NCBI GenBank assembly: GCA_015068605.1
Contig: SVKF01000005.1
Location: 1-64,000, forward strand
Source: Oscillospiraceae bacterium
GTDB lineage: Bacteria > Bacillota > Clostridia > Monoglobales > Monoglobaceae
DNA length: 64,000 bases
Direction: 5' to 3'
Made by a program: the position numbers and the translations under genes. Under the pieces are notes generated by a model. The model ran no database searches and had not been told where the DNA came from. It worked only from the letters and a program-made list of their open reading frames with translations. Of the stretch, positions 8,128 to 16,136 are shown in pieces; position 1 is the first letter of the stretch; each line of letters opens with the position of its first letter.

Positions 8128-8179
8128 TAACAAAGGTCATCTTTTGGAAATATATTTTTTGAAAGGGTGACTTTTGTTA
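8128..8179 (+). other. imperfect inverted repeat downstream of lipoprotein gene
   Basis: Arms 8128-8139 and 8168-8179 pair over 12 bp with one G-U; the loop is 28 nt and there is no clear T-tract. Five bases after the lipoprotein stop, so a weak terminator or mRNA-end structure is likely. Confidence 0.4.
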
Positions 8180-8225
8180 TATATCCGATTATAATAGGTT
8201 TTAAATATCGCATTGAGGTGGTTTT

Positions 8226-9503
8226 ATGTTGATATACAGAGTAAAAGCCGGGGACACAATATTTGGAATTGCGGAAGAAAATGGTGTTTCGGTGTTTAAT
8301 ATTCTTGCAAACAACGGAATAACCCTTGATGAACCGCTGGTCGTCGGGCAAACACTTGTTATTTTGAAGCCTGATATAACACATACGGTAAAAAGTAGGG
8401 AAAGCTTAAATCAGATTGCTAAGGAGTATGGAATCAGTCTTAATCAGCTTTATCGGAATAATCCGCAGCTTGGCGGAAGGGGAGATGTCTTTCCGGGGCA
8501 GTCGCTTTTTATTTCCTATGAAGGAGAGCCTCTTGGAAATGCAGAGATAACGGGATATGCCTATGAATTTGTCGATTTGGATTTATTAAGATTTCAGATG
8601 CCATATCTGACATATATGATGCCGTTTACCTATGGATTTACACCGTCGGGCGAGTTGATAATTCCTGATGATGAGCCCCTTATTGCGATTGCAAGGGAGT
8701 ATGGCACTATACCTCTTTTGCATCTGTCCACATTGACGGAGAACGGAAATTTCAGCAATGAGCTTGCACAACAAATATTAAACGATGAGGCGGCACAGCA
8801 AAATCTTATAGAGAATGTGTTGGGGATAATAAACGAAAAGGGCTATGGGGGTCTGGATATAGATTTTGAATTTCTTTCGATAGAGGATAACCTGAAATAT
8901 CCTGCACTCATTCAGAAATTCCGTGACAGACTAAATCCATTGGGGAAAATAGTTATAACTGCTCTTGCGCCAAAAACCTCCGCAGAGCAGAAAGGACTTT
9001 TGTACGAGGGGCATAGATATAAGGAAATCGGAGAGGCGTCAGACGCTGTCTTTTTGATGACCTACGAATGGGGCTATACATACGGGCCGCCGCTTGCCGT
9101 TGCCCCGATTGAGCCGGTCAGGAAAGTTATAGAATATGCTTTAACCGAAATTCCGAGAGAAAAAATTATTATGGGGTTGCCCAATTACGGCTATAACTGG
9201 ACACTTCCGTATGTATCGGGGGAAAGCAGGGCGGATTCCATTTCAAATGTTGAGGCAGTAGAAACAGCGAGGCGATACGGAGCAGAGATTTTATTTGATG
9301 AATATGCCATGGCGCCGTATTTTAATTACAGGGACGAAAACGGAAATGAGCATGAGGTGTGGTTTGAGGATGCAGAGAGTATAGAGGCAAAGCTTCGCTT
9401 GATAAATGAATATGGTCTTCGTGGAGGCGGATATTGGAATCTGATGAGACCATTCCCTGAAAACTGGGCGGTATTAAACAATTTGTATAATATAATTCAA
9501 TAG
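8226..9503 (+). CDS. sleL: LysM-GH18 spore cortex hydrolase (SleL/YaaH-like)
   Basis: 425 aa. Two LysM domains at residues 2-47 and 51-97 (YRVKAGDTIFGIAEENGVS; HTVKSRESLNQIAKEYGIS) bind peptidoglycan; a GH18 domain fills 105-425 with the catalytic DxDxE motif as LDIDFEF (acid Glu215). This architecture is that of SleL/YaaH, an N-acetylglucosaminidase acting on cortex fragments during germination. There is no signal peptide, as usual for this spore-associated family. Start ATG has GAGGTGG upstream. It agrees with sigG and ymxH elsewhere in the window in pointing to a spore former. Confidence 0.9.
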   Translation: MLIYRVKAGDTIFGIAEENGVSVFNILANNGITLDEPLVVGQTLVILKPDITHTVKSRESLNQIAKEYGISLNQLYRNNPQLGGRGDVFPGQSLFISYEGEPLGNAEITGYAYEFVDLDLLRFQMPYLTYMMPFTYGFTPSGELIIPDDEPLIAIAREYGTIPLLHLSTLTENGNFSNELAQQILNDEAAQQNLIENVLGIINEKGYGGLDIDFEFLSIEDNLKYPALIQKFRDRLNPLGKIVITALAPKTSAEQKGLLYEGHRYKEIGEASDAVFLMTYEWGYTYGPPLAVAPIEPVRKVIEYALTEIPREKIIMGLPNYGYNWTLPYVSGESRADSISNVEAVETARRYGAEILFDEYAMAPYFNYRDENGNEHEVWFEDAESIEAKLRLINEYGLRGGGYWNLMRPFPENWAVLNNLYNIIQ

Positions 9504-9548
9504 TAATGTTTGTAAAAGTTGAGGGGGTGTGTTAAAAAACTCCGGATC

Positions 9549-9752
9549 GCAAGAAAAGAAGAAAACTAATAGGAATTGAGAAATTCTCTTGAGGAATATA
9601 TACTTGAATACACCTAAAAACAAGGGTGAAAAAATCAAAAATTTTGATTTTTGAAAATATATCTTTTCTTGCTACGAAACAAACTTCGTCTCTCAGAGTA
9701 CCTATGTACGCCTTCGGGTGACCCAAAGCCTTGGCTTTGGGTCAGTTTGTCC
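9549..9752. repeat. structured intergenic repeat, copy A
   Basis: Non-coding stretch after sleL. It holds an 11-bp perfect inverted repeat (9549-9559 with 9664-9674), then an outer stem ACAAACT/AGTTTGT (9681-9687 with 9746-9752) enclosing a GTAC-CTAT-GTAC element and a perfect 12-bp hairpin (9721-9732 with 9735-9746, overlapping the outer stem by one base). The core TCTC-GAGTACC-GTACGCC recurs in copy B near 29100. The 9504-9795 gap contains no gene that I can support. Confidence 0.55.
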
Positions 9753-9795
9753 GCTTTAAAGCTTTTTTTCTATCCCCTTAAAATCAAGGCGGTGT

Positions 9796-11025
9796 TTAAA
9801 TGGTAATATTTTGATAATTTATAATTTTTGAAACTGTTGTTTCGATATTATCATTGTTGTCGATTATCTCATCTGCAAACTTCTCATACATAGGTTTGCG
9901 GAAAATTTCTATTGATTTAAGGGTGTCAAGGTCTTTGGAAAGAGGTCTGCCTGCGGTTTCGAGTCGGCTTATATCACGGGTTATATAATAGATAGTTCCG
10001 TTTTGCTTTAACGGATATAAATTATCCTTATTTAATACAATGCCGCCTCCCGTTGCGATAACCTTCCCCGAAAGGCAACCGACTTTTCGGGCAATTTCGG
10101 ATTCTGTTTGACGGAAAAATGCTTCTCCGTGTTTTTCAAAAATTTCCGGAATGGTCATATCTGCGGCTTTAACAATTTCCTCGTCAGTATCCAGAAATTC
10201 CTTACCGGTAAGCTCGGCAATTTTTTTGCCGAGAGTTGATTTACCGCATCCGGGCATACCCACAAGAATAATATTTGACATTTGTTTATATAAATCGACA
10301 TATATTTTGTTGGTAATATCATTGGAGAGGGTATCATCTGTAAATATCTCAAAGGCTCTCTTTGCCTGATAAACAAGCATATAAAGTCCGTTAGAGGAAG
10401 AAATCCCCTTTTGGGTGGCATCAAAGACAAGCTTTGTTGTCAGAGGGTTATATACAACATCAAGAACTCCCTCGCATTGGGGAAAATCGGAAATGTTTAC
10501 GGGTGTTTCACCGCTACACGGGAACATTCCGACAGGAGTGGTGTTGACTATAATCTGACAGTCTTTCCATTCATTGATGTTTTCATAATTAAATTTTCCG
10601 CTTCTTGAAACAAACTTAATATCTTCAGCTCCGCAATCTGAAACAACCGCTTTAACGGTCAGGGATGTTCCGCCCGAGCCTAATATTGCAACCTTTTTTC
10701 CGCAAAAGCTTATATTGCTTTTTCTTGCCATAGCATCAAAACCGTCATAATCTGTGTTATAGCCGAATAATTTTCCGTCAACCTTTTTAACGGTGTTGAC
10801 ACAACCGATTTTTTTAGCGGACGGGGAAATGTAGTCGCAAAATTCCATAATATCTTTTTTATACGGAATAGTGACATTAAATCCTGCATACTTGTTATTT
10901 ATGACAAAATCTTTAAGATTGCCCTGCGGAACAGATACCAAATCATATTCATATTTTCCGATTGCTTCGTGAATAATTTTTGAGAAACTGTGTGACAGCT
11001 TCTCGCCTATAAGTGCATATTTCAT
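9796..11025 (-). CDS. aroE-aroK: shikimate dehydrogenase-shikimate kinase fusion
   Basis: 409 aa bifunctional protein. Residues 1-248 are AroE: SHSFSK substrate motif near 11, catalytic Lys in NVTIPYKKDIM, GYNTDYDGF, NADP loop LGSGGTS, NTTPVGM. Residues 250-409 are AroK: Walker A GMPGCGKST near 255, DTDEE, FRQTE, TGGGIV, and lid Arg in RPLSKD. The fusion would catalyse successive steps 3-dehydroshikimate to shikimate to shikimate-3-phosphate. AroE normally ends near 270 and AroK is about 170 aa, so both domains look complete. AAAGGG lies eight bases before ATG 11025. No other aro gene is in the window. Confidence 0.93.
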   Translation of the reverse strand: MKYALIGEKLSHSFSKIIHEAIGKYEYDLVSVPQGNLKDFVINNKYAGFNVTIPYKKDIMEFCDYISPSAKKIGCVNTVKKVDGKLFGYNTDYDGFDAMARKSNISFCGKKVAILGSGGTSLTVKAVVSDCGAEDIKFVSRSGKFNYENINEWKDCQIIVNTTPVGMFPCSGETPVNISDFPQCEGVLDVVYNPLTTKLVFDATQKGISSSNGLYMLVYQAKRAFEIFTDDTLSNDITNKIYVDLYKQMSNIILVGMPGCGKSTLGKKIAELTGKEFLDTDEEIVKAADMTIPEIFEKHGEAFFRQTESEIARKVGCLSGKVIATGGGIVLNKDNLYPLKQNGTIYYITRDISRLETAGRPLSKDLDTLKSIEIFRKPMYEKFADEIIDNNDNIETTVSKIINYQNITI

Positions 11026-11105
11026 ATTTATTACCCTTTCTTGATAAAGCTAAAAAATTCATAATTTAAAAGATTTGTCCGGGTAGCGACGAAAAATATA
11101 ATAGC

Positions 11106-12314
11106 TTACTCTTCTTCGTCAGGCAAAAACAACAGCCAGTCGGAGGTTTCACATTTATTATATGAATTGTCACCGCAGGAAAAAACCTCTCCGTCAAAAG
11201 TCAAGCCTAAAGAATAATCACTGCCGGCAGAAACGGCGACAACATCTGACCAATAACTAACGGAAAGCTGGTCGGACGAATTAAGACCCGTTGATAAAAC
11301 CGTTCCGTCTGATTTTAGCGCAAGAGTGTGGTTGTATCCGCATGAAATCGTAAGAATATCAGTCCATTTATCAACCTCGCATTGGTTATATTGATTATTT
11401 CCTATTGCGGAAACAGTTCCGTTGGAGTGCAGGAAAACAGAGAAGAATGCACCTGCTGATACGGCATCAATATCTTTAAATTGAGAAACGTCGCATTGCC
11501 CGTATTGGTTATTGCCTATGGCTTTAACAGTTCCGTTTTTCGTTACGCCGAGAATGTGGTTAGGACCTGCTGAAACAGAAACAATATTGGTCCATTTTTT
11601 AACATTTGCAAGCTCTGAATCGGATGGACCGGCATAGACAACTTTATTTTCATCGGTTATTCCGACGGTATAATTTTCAGAGGCTGAAAGATATATAATA
11701 TTTTTCCAGTTTTTGGTATTGCATTGTCCGCCGGAATTATCACCAAAAGACCTGACGGTTCCGTCCTTTAGAAGAACTGCAGAGTGATTTCCGCCTGATG
11801 CAACGGAAACGGCGTTATTGATGTTTGAAAGATTTGTTTGACCGAATGAGTTGTTGCCGGTTGAAACTATATGTCCGTCTGAGACGAGACCGAGAGTGTG
11901 GTTAGCTCCCGCTGAAATATAATTTTGGAAATTACTCGTACTGTTTCTTGTTTTACCGTAGAGAATCATGCTTCGGAGTGAACTGTCTTTATAATCCCCA
12001 AGGTCCATAAAAATGGCAATAGCCTCGCTGTCTTTTCCGCTGTCCATAAGAGAAACGGCGGTGTTATAGCGAATTGATGGGATTATAATAAAATATAATA
12101 TAACAAAAATAGCGAGAAGTCCTGCAATTAACGGAAGTAAAAATGCAGGCTTTTTGATTTTATCAATCTTTTTGTTTGTGACAGGGCTTGTTGAAACAGT
12201 AATATTTTTAGAGGTGTAAACCGTAGAACCGCAATATGGACAGGTATTGTCAATTTCGGGAAGTGTTTCCGAATTTATGGACGCATTGCAGTTATGACAT
12301 TTGATTTCGTTCAA
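11106..12314 (-). CDS. membrane-anchored RCC1-repeat protein with zinc ribbon
   Basis: 402 aa. N-terminal zinc ribbon (CHNCNAS...CPYCGS), a single transmembrane helix near 55-80 (AFLLPLIAGLLAIFVILYFI), a short helical TPR-like piece (SLMDSGKDSEAIAIFMDLGDY), then about seven RCC1-type repeats (pattern SAG.NHTLGL..DG.V.STG.N..GQ) forming a beta-propeller, probably outside the cell. The start is TTG 12314: GGAGG lies eight bases upstream, and the in-frame GTG at 12323 falls inside that site. Seven bases after the psd stop, so it is probably last in the pssA-psd operon. Function unknown; RCC1 propellers are protein-interaction platforms. Confidence 0.75.
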   Translation of the reverse strand: MNEIKCHNCNASINSETLPEIDNTCPYCGSTVYTSKNITVSTSPVTNKKIDKIKKPAFLLPLIAGLLAIFVILYFIIIPSIRYNTAVSLMDSGKDSEAIAIFMDLGDYKDSSLRSMILYGKTRNSTSNFQNYISAGANHTLGLVSDGHIVSTGNNSFGQTNLSNINNAVSVASGGNHSAVLLKDGTVRSFGDNSGGQCNTKNWKNIIYLSASENYTVGITDENKVVYAGPSDSELANVKKWTNIVSVSAGPNHILGVTKNGTVKAIGNNQYGQCDVSQFKDIDAVSAGAFFSVFLHSNGTVSAIGNNQYNQCEVDKWTDILTISCGYNHTLALKSDGTVLSTGLNSSDQLSVSYWSDVVAVSAGSDYSLGLTFDGEVFSCGDNSYNKCETSDWLLFLPDEEE

Positions 12315-12329
12315 ATAAATCACCTCCGA

Positions 12330-13139
12330 TTACATAATAGAAGTTCCGAGCTTTTGCCCTGCTTTGACAGGAAATTCAATTCCTTTTGCATTGTTTTCCA
12401 ATACAGTGCTGTCTATATTAACCTTATTGTTTTCAAACAGAAGAATAATGGTTGAGCCGCCAAATTCAAACTTACCTTTTTCCTCTCCCTTTGAAAAAGA
12501 GCAGCTGTTATGATAATTTACAATTCTCCCGACCAATAATGCTCCGACCTCCATAAAAATAACATCGCCGAAATTATCGGTATGAAGAGTCGTATATTCT
12601 CTTGAATTTCGGGAATATACCGGAAGATTTTCAACAGCAATAGGCTGAACAGTATGAAGAATCCCCGAGATTTTTGTATTGGTGGTTTTGTATCCGCTGT
12701 CAAAATAATGATAACGATGATAATGGGTTGGAGTAAGCCTGAAAACAAGACAGGTTCCGTTTTTATATTTATCTGCCGGCATTTTATTTTCCAGAAGAGA
12801 GGCGATGCTGTACTCTGAATTTTTAACCGTGAAAACAAGGTCGTCGGTAATGGGGTAAACAGTCAAAAGCCCGTCGCAGGGGGAAACAAAATCTGTGTCG
12901 GCTGAAGAAAAGCTTCTTGCATCCGGCTTAACCTTTCTTGTGAAGAAATGATTAAAGGATTTCCAGCTCTCAATCTCAAAATCATCAAGAGAAATATTAT
13001 TCTTTTTAATGAAACGATTGATATATACGGCGGAAAGCCTGCTATCCATAAAACAACCCGCCACACGGGACAGTGTTGGACGGGTCAGTATTTTAAGGAT
13101 AGCTCTCCCTAAAATTGTTTTATAAAGAAATTTAACCAT
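12330..13139 (-). CDS. psd: phosphatidylserine decarboxylase
   Basis: 269 aa. Self-cleaving pyruvoyl enzyme that converts phosphatidylserine to phosphatidylethanolamine at the membrane. Seen: VSPCDG (Asp of the Asp-His-Ser triad), TPTHYHRYHYFDSG (His), and the cleavage site FGGSTI with Ser229 (the LGST motif, here GGST). Length is normal for the clostridial PSD-II type. Start ATG 13139 has GGAGGAG upstream and overlaps pssA by 8 nt; a longer frame to 13199 is only antisense-like extension into pssA. Confidence 0.95.
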   Translation of the reverse strand: MVKFLYKTILGRAILKILTRPTLSRVAGCFMDSRLSAVYINRFIKKNNISLDDFEIESWKSFNHFFTRKVKPDARSFSSADTDFVSPCDGLLTVYPITDDLVFTVKNSEYSIASLLENKMPADKYKNGTCLVFRLTPTHYHRYHYFDSGYKTTNTKISGILHTVQPIAVENLPVYSRNSREYTTLHTDNFGDVIFMEVGALLVGRIVNYHNSCSFSKGEEKGKFEFGGSTIILLFENNKVNIDSTVLENNAKGIEFPVKAGQKLGTSIM

Positions 13140-13779
13140 TGAATTCTCCTCCGAAAATAACAACAAGTGTAAAGACAATGGCTCCGATAAGAGACACAAT
13201 AAGCAATCCTTTGAAATACGGCTTTTTGATTTTAAGCTTTGAAATAAACAGTAAACCTATAATCAAAAGACCTATATTATAAAATCTGATAAACCAACCC
13301 TTGGTTAAGAGTAAGTCACATACGATGAACAAAGGAAGAAGAAGGGAAACACTTGTTACGGGCAAGCCCTCGTAATATAAGCGCTTTCCGCCCTCATTTG
13401 CTGTTCTGTTGATTTCCGAAACATTGAAATATCCCAAACGGATAACTGCGGCAAGGACGTAGAACGTAATACAAACCATAGTCAGCCAGAAATTGAAGGA
13501 CTCAATGTCTTCCATGAAATTAAATACAATTATTGCAGGAAATGCTCCAAAACAAATAAGGTCACAAAGAGAATCGATTTGAATACCGAAGGATTTTTCG
13601 TCTTCAGTCCTTTTACACTTTCTTGCAATCGTTCCGTCAAACATATCGCAAATTCCGCTTATCATAAGACAAAGAACAGCAAATTTTAAATTTCCGCGGA
13701 ATGCCTGAAACATACCGACAATGGAAGTTGATAAGCCGAAGTATGTTAAAATTACGGAATAATTATAATAACCAATCAT
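13132..13779 (-). CDS. pssA: CDP-diacylglycerol-serine O-phosphatidyltransferase
   Basis: 215 aa integral membrane enzyme of the CDP-alcohol phosphotransferase family; makes phosphatidylserine for Psd. Motif DGTIARKCKRTEDEKSFG followed by IQIDSLCD fits D-G-x2-A-R-xn-G-x3-D-x3-D, with an 11-residue spacer instead of the usual 8; charged inserts of this kind occur in clostridial PssA. Six or so membrane helices. ATG 13779 has AAAGGAG. First gene of pssA-psd-(RCC1 protein), with a good promoter upstream. Confidence 0.95.
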   Translation of the reverse strand: MIGYYNYSVILTYFGLSTSIVGMFQAFRGNLKFAVLCLMISGICDMFDGTIARKCKRTEDEKSFGIQIDSLCDLICFGAFPAIIVFNFMEDIESFNFWLTMVCITFYVLAAVIRLGYFNVSEINRTANEGGKRLYYEGLPVTSVSLLLPLFIVCDLLLTKGWFIRFYNIGLLIIGLLFISKLKIKKPYFKGLLIVSLIGAIVFTLVVIFGGEFNG

Positions 13780-13824
13780 AGATAAACTCCTTTAATTTGC
13801 ATCAAAAAATTTACATACAACAGA

Positions 13825-13853
13825 ATTATATCATAAAAAATCGAATAATGCAA
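13825..13853 (-). promoter_or_regulatory. promoter of pssA operon
   Basis: Minus strand TTGCAT (13848-13853), 17-nt spacer, TATAAT (13825-13830), 46 nt before the pssA start codon. Divergent from the phosphoglucomutase promoter 43 nt away. Confidence 0.7.
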
Positions 13854-13895
13854 CAAAAAAATAAAAAGAAATATAAAGGTATACTTTAAATACGA

Positions 13896-13924
13896 TTGAC
13901 ATACATTTAAAAAAGTGATATAAT
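13896..13924 (+). promoter_or_regulatory. consensus promoter of phosphoglucomutase
   Basis: TTGACA (13896-13901), 17-nt spacer, TATAAT (13919-13924): perfect sigma-A consensus, 31 nt before the start codon. Confidence 0.85.
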
Positions 13925-13955
13925 CTACAAGAATGAAACATACGGAGGGTTATAA

Positions 13956-15680
13956 ATGACATATTTGGAAGAGTATAATAAATGGATAGAAAGTCCGGTT
14001 GTTGATGAGGAAACCAAACTGGAGCTTAAAGAAATATCTGATGATAAGGAAATAAAGGAACGCTTTTATCGTGAACTTGAATTCGGAACAGCAGGACTTC
14101 GCGGAATTATGGGAGCCGGAATAAACCGAATGAATATTTACACGGTTCGCAAAGCGACACAGGGTCTTGCAGGCTATGTATTAAGTCTTGGAGAAGATGC
14201 TAAGGATAAAGGTGTTGCAATTTCTTATGATTCGAGAAATAATTCAGAATTATTTGCAAAGGAAACCGCTTGTGTTCTTGCAGCAAACGGAATTAAGGTG
14301 TATCTTTCGGACGCTTTAAGACCTGTTCCTCAGCTCTCTTTTGCGGTGAGACATTTTGGCACATCTGCAGGGGTTATGATAACAGCGAGCCACAATCCTG
14401 CAAAGTATAACGGGTATAAGGTTTACGGGGCAGATGGCGGACAGGCGTCTTTAGAGCTTTCAAATAAAGTTCTCGAAGTTATCGGTGCGACGGATATTTT
14501 TGCCGATGTTAAAACTATGCCGGTTGAAGATGCCGATAAGAATGGAATGATTGAATATTTTGGCGCTGAATTTGATGAAGTGTATCTTAATGAGGTTGTT
14601 AAACAGCAGATTAATCCCGATGCTGTGGGAAAAGTCGCTGATAGCTTTAAAATTATATATACTCCCCTTCACGGAAGCGGAAATGTTCCGGTAAGGAAAA
14701 TTCTTGATAAGGTTGGGTTTAAAAATGTTCTTTTGGTTGAAGAACAGCTATCTCCCGACGGGGATTTCCCAACGGTTAAATCGCCAAATCCGGAAAATAA
14801 AGAAGCGTTTACCATCGCTATTGAAATGGCGAAGAAGAATGATGTTGATTTTATAATCGGAACAGACCCTGACTGTGACCGTGTCGGCGTAATTCTTCGT
14901 GATAATTCGGGTAACTATGTTCCGCTTACGGGAAATATGGTTGGCGCACTTTTGACGGAATATATCTTAAACGGCAGAAAAGAAAATAATAACCTTCCGT
15001 CTGACGGGGTTGTTATAAAAACTATTGTAACCACCTATATGACAGATGTGATTTGCAGGGCTTATGGTGTCGAAGTTATGAATTTGCTGACCGGATTTAA
15101 GTTTATCGGGGAAAAAATCAAAGAATTTGAAATAAATAAAAATCACACATATATTCTCGGCTTTGAAGAAAGCTATGGTTATCTTGCAGGAACTCACGCA
15201 AGAGATAAGGATGGCGTTGTTGCCACAATGCTTATAACCGAAATGGCGGCATGGTACAAAAATAAAGGAATGTCTCTTTATGAAGGGCTTATGTCTCTCT
15301 ATGAAAAATACGGCACATTCAGAGAAAAGCTTGTTTCTCTTGAGTTTGAGGGAATTGAAGGTCTTGAGAAAATTGCGGGAATAATGGCAGGAATCAGAAT
15401 TAATACCCCTTCCGTAATCGGCGGAAAGAAAGTTATTGCTTTGAATGATTACAGCACAGGAATAAAGAAAAATCTTCAAAACGGAGCGGAAAGTGAAATA
15501 ACCCTTCCGAAATCAAATGTTGTCCTTTTTGAAATGGAGGATGATTGCTGGTGTGCGGCAAGACCGTCGGGAACAGAGCCGAAAATCAAATTCTATATGG
15601 GCTCAAAGGGAAGCTCGGTTGAAAATGCCGAGGAAATCCTTGAAAATATGTGGAAAGATTTAGAAAGCTATATAAAATAA
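13956..15680 (+). CDS. pgcA: phosphoglucomutase/phosphomannomutase (PgcA-type)
   Basis: 574 aa member of the alpha-D-phosphohexomutase superfamily; interconverts glucose-6-P and glucose-1-P (possibly mannose phosphates) for wall polysaccharide and glycolipid precursors. Four domains visible by motifs: FGTAGLRG near 43, active-site phosphoserine Ser145 in TASHNPAKYNGYK, metal loop GTDPDCDRVG near 305, sugar loop GFEESYG near 405, phosphate loop RPSGTEPKIK near 535. Length is that of PgcA of Bacillus. Monocistronic between its own promoter and terminator; RBS CGGAGG. Confidence 0.95.
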   Translation: MTYLEEYNKWIESPVVDEETKLELKEISDDKEIKERFYRELEFGTAGLRGIMGAGINRMNIYTVRKATQGLAGYVLSLGEDAKDKGVAISYDSRNNSELFAKETACVLAANGIKVYLSDALRPVPQLSFAVRHFGTSAGVMITASHNPAKYNGYKVYGADGGQASLELSNKVLEVIGATDIFADVKTMPVEDADKNGMIEYFGAEFDEVYLNEVVKQQINPDAVGKVADSFKIIYTPLHGSGNVPVRKILDKVGFKNVLLVEEQLSPDGDFPTVKSPNPENKEAFTIAIEMAKKNDVDFIIGTDPDCDRVGVILRDNSGNYVPLTGNMVGALLTEYILNGRKENNNLPSDGVVIKTIVTTYMTDVICRAYGVEVMNLLTGFKFIGEKIKEFEINKNHTYILGFEESYGYLAGTHARDKDGVVATMLITEMAAWYKNKGMSLYEGLMSLYEKYGTFREKLVSLEFEGIEGLEKIAGIMAGIRINTPSVIGGKKVIALNDYSTGIKKNLQNGAESEITLPKSNVVLFEMEDDCWCAARPSGTEPKIKFYMGSKGSSVENAEEILENMWKDLESYIK

Positions 15681-15683
15681 GAA

Positions 15684-15723
15684 AAAAATCACCTTTGTCA
15701 CTTTGCGGACAAAGGTGATTTTT
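15684..15723 (+). terminator. terminator of phosphoglucomutase
   Basis: 16-bp perfect stem (15684-15699 with 15708-15723), 8-nt loop, stem ending in a T-run; it would also stop the minus-strand tRNA transcript arriving from the right. Confidence 0.9.
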
Positions 15724-15726
15724 AGT

Positions 15727-15801
15727 TGGTGACTCCTAGGGGATTCGAACCCCTGTAGCCGCCGTGAGAGGGCGGAGTCTTAACCACTTGACCAAGGAGC
15801 C
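15727..15801 (-). tRNA. tRNA-Glu (anticodon CTC)
   Basis: Minus-strand cloverleaf: acceptor GGCTCCT with AGGAGTC (one G-U), D-arm GGTCAAGTGGTTAAGAC, anticodon stem CCGCC/GGCGG with loop CTCTCAC (anticodon CTC), T-arm AGGGG-TTCGAAT-CCCCT, discriminator A and encoded CCA. The scaffold matches bacterial tRNA-Glu; CTC reads GAG, complementing the usual TTC isoacceptor. Confidence 0.93.
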
Positions 15802-15810
15802 AAATAACAA

Positions 15811-15832
15811 CCCGCTTTTTGGGAAAAGCGGG
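15811..15832. other. hairpin between two tRNA genes
   Basis: Perfect 9-bp stem (15811-15819 with 15824-15832), loop TGGG, in the 33-nt spacer between tRNA-Met and tRNA-Glu. On the minus strand the arm is followed by few T residues, so an RNA-processing signal is as likely as a terminator. Confidence 0.5.
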
Positions 15833-15834
15833 TA

Positions 15835-15911
15835 TGGTAGCGGTAACTAGATTCGAACTAGTGACACTGCGGGTATGAACCGCATGCTCTAGCCAACTGA
15901 GCTATACCGCC
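15835..15911 (-). tRNA. tRNA-Met (anticodon CAT, elongator type)
   Basis: Minus-strand cloverleaf: acceptor GGCGGTA with TACCGCT (G-U at the first pair, as in other elongator Met tRNAs), D-arm AGCTCAGTTGGCTAGAGC, anticodon stem TGCGG/CCGCA with loop TTCATAC, T-arm CTAG-TTCGAAT-CTAG, encoded CCA. The GGCGG start and G1-U72 pair argue for elongator Met and not initiator. Confidence 0.92.
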
Positions 15912-16011
15912 ATATTTATGTCGAACAGGATATATATTACCACATCTTAATCAGTTTGTCAATACCTTTTAAAAAAATTTTTTTATATAAATATTTATTT
16001 TCTTAAAACAC

Positions 16012-16040
16012 TTGAAAAAAATCAATGTTTTTGGTATAAT
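16012..16040 (+). promoter_or_regulatory. promoter of the yybS-gdpP-rplI-dnaB operon
   Basis: TTGAAA (16012-16017), 17-nt spacer, TATAAT (16035-16040). It gives a leader of about 90 nt before the yybS start, containing a small CTTAAC/GTTAAG hairpin near 16063-16082. Region 15912-16011 is AT-rich and otherwise empty. Confidence 0.8.
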
Positions 16041-16136
16041 AAGATGATAATGGGATGGTGTATGCTTAACGCAAGACTGTTAAGGGTATTCGGGATATAT
16101 TTTATTCCTGAAACCATCACTAATTGGAGGACAATT

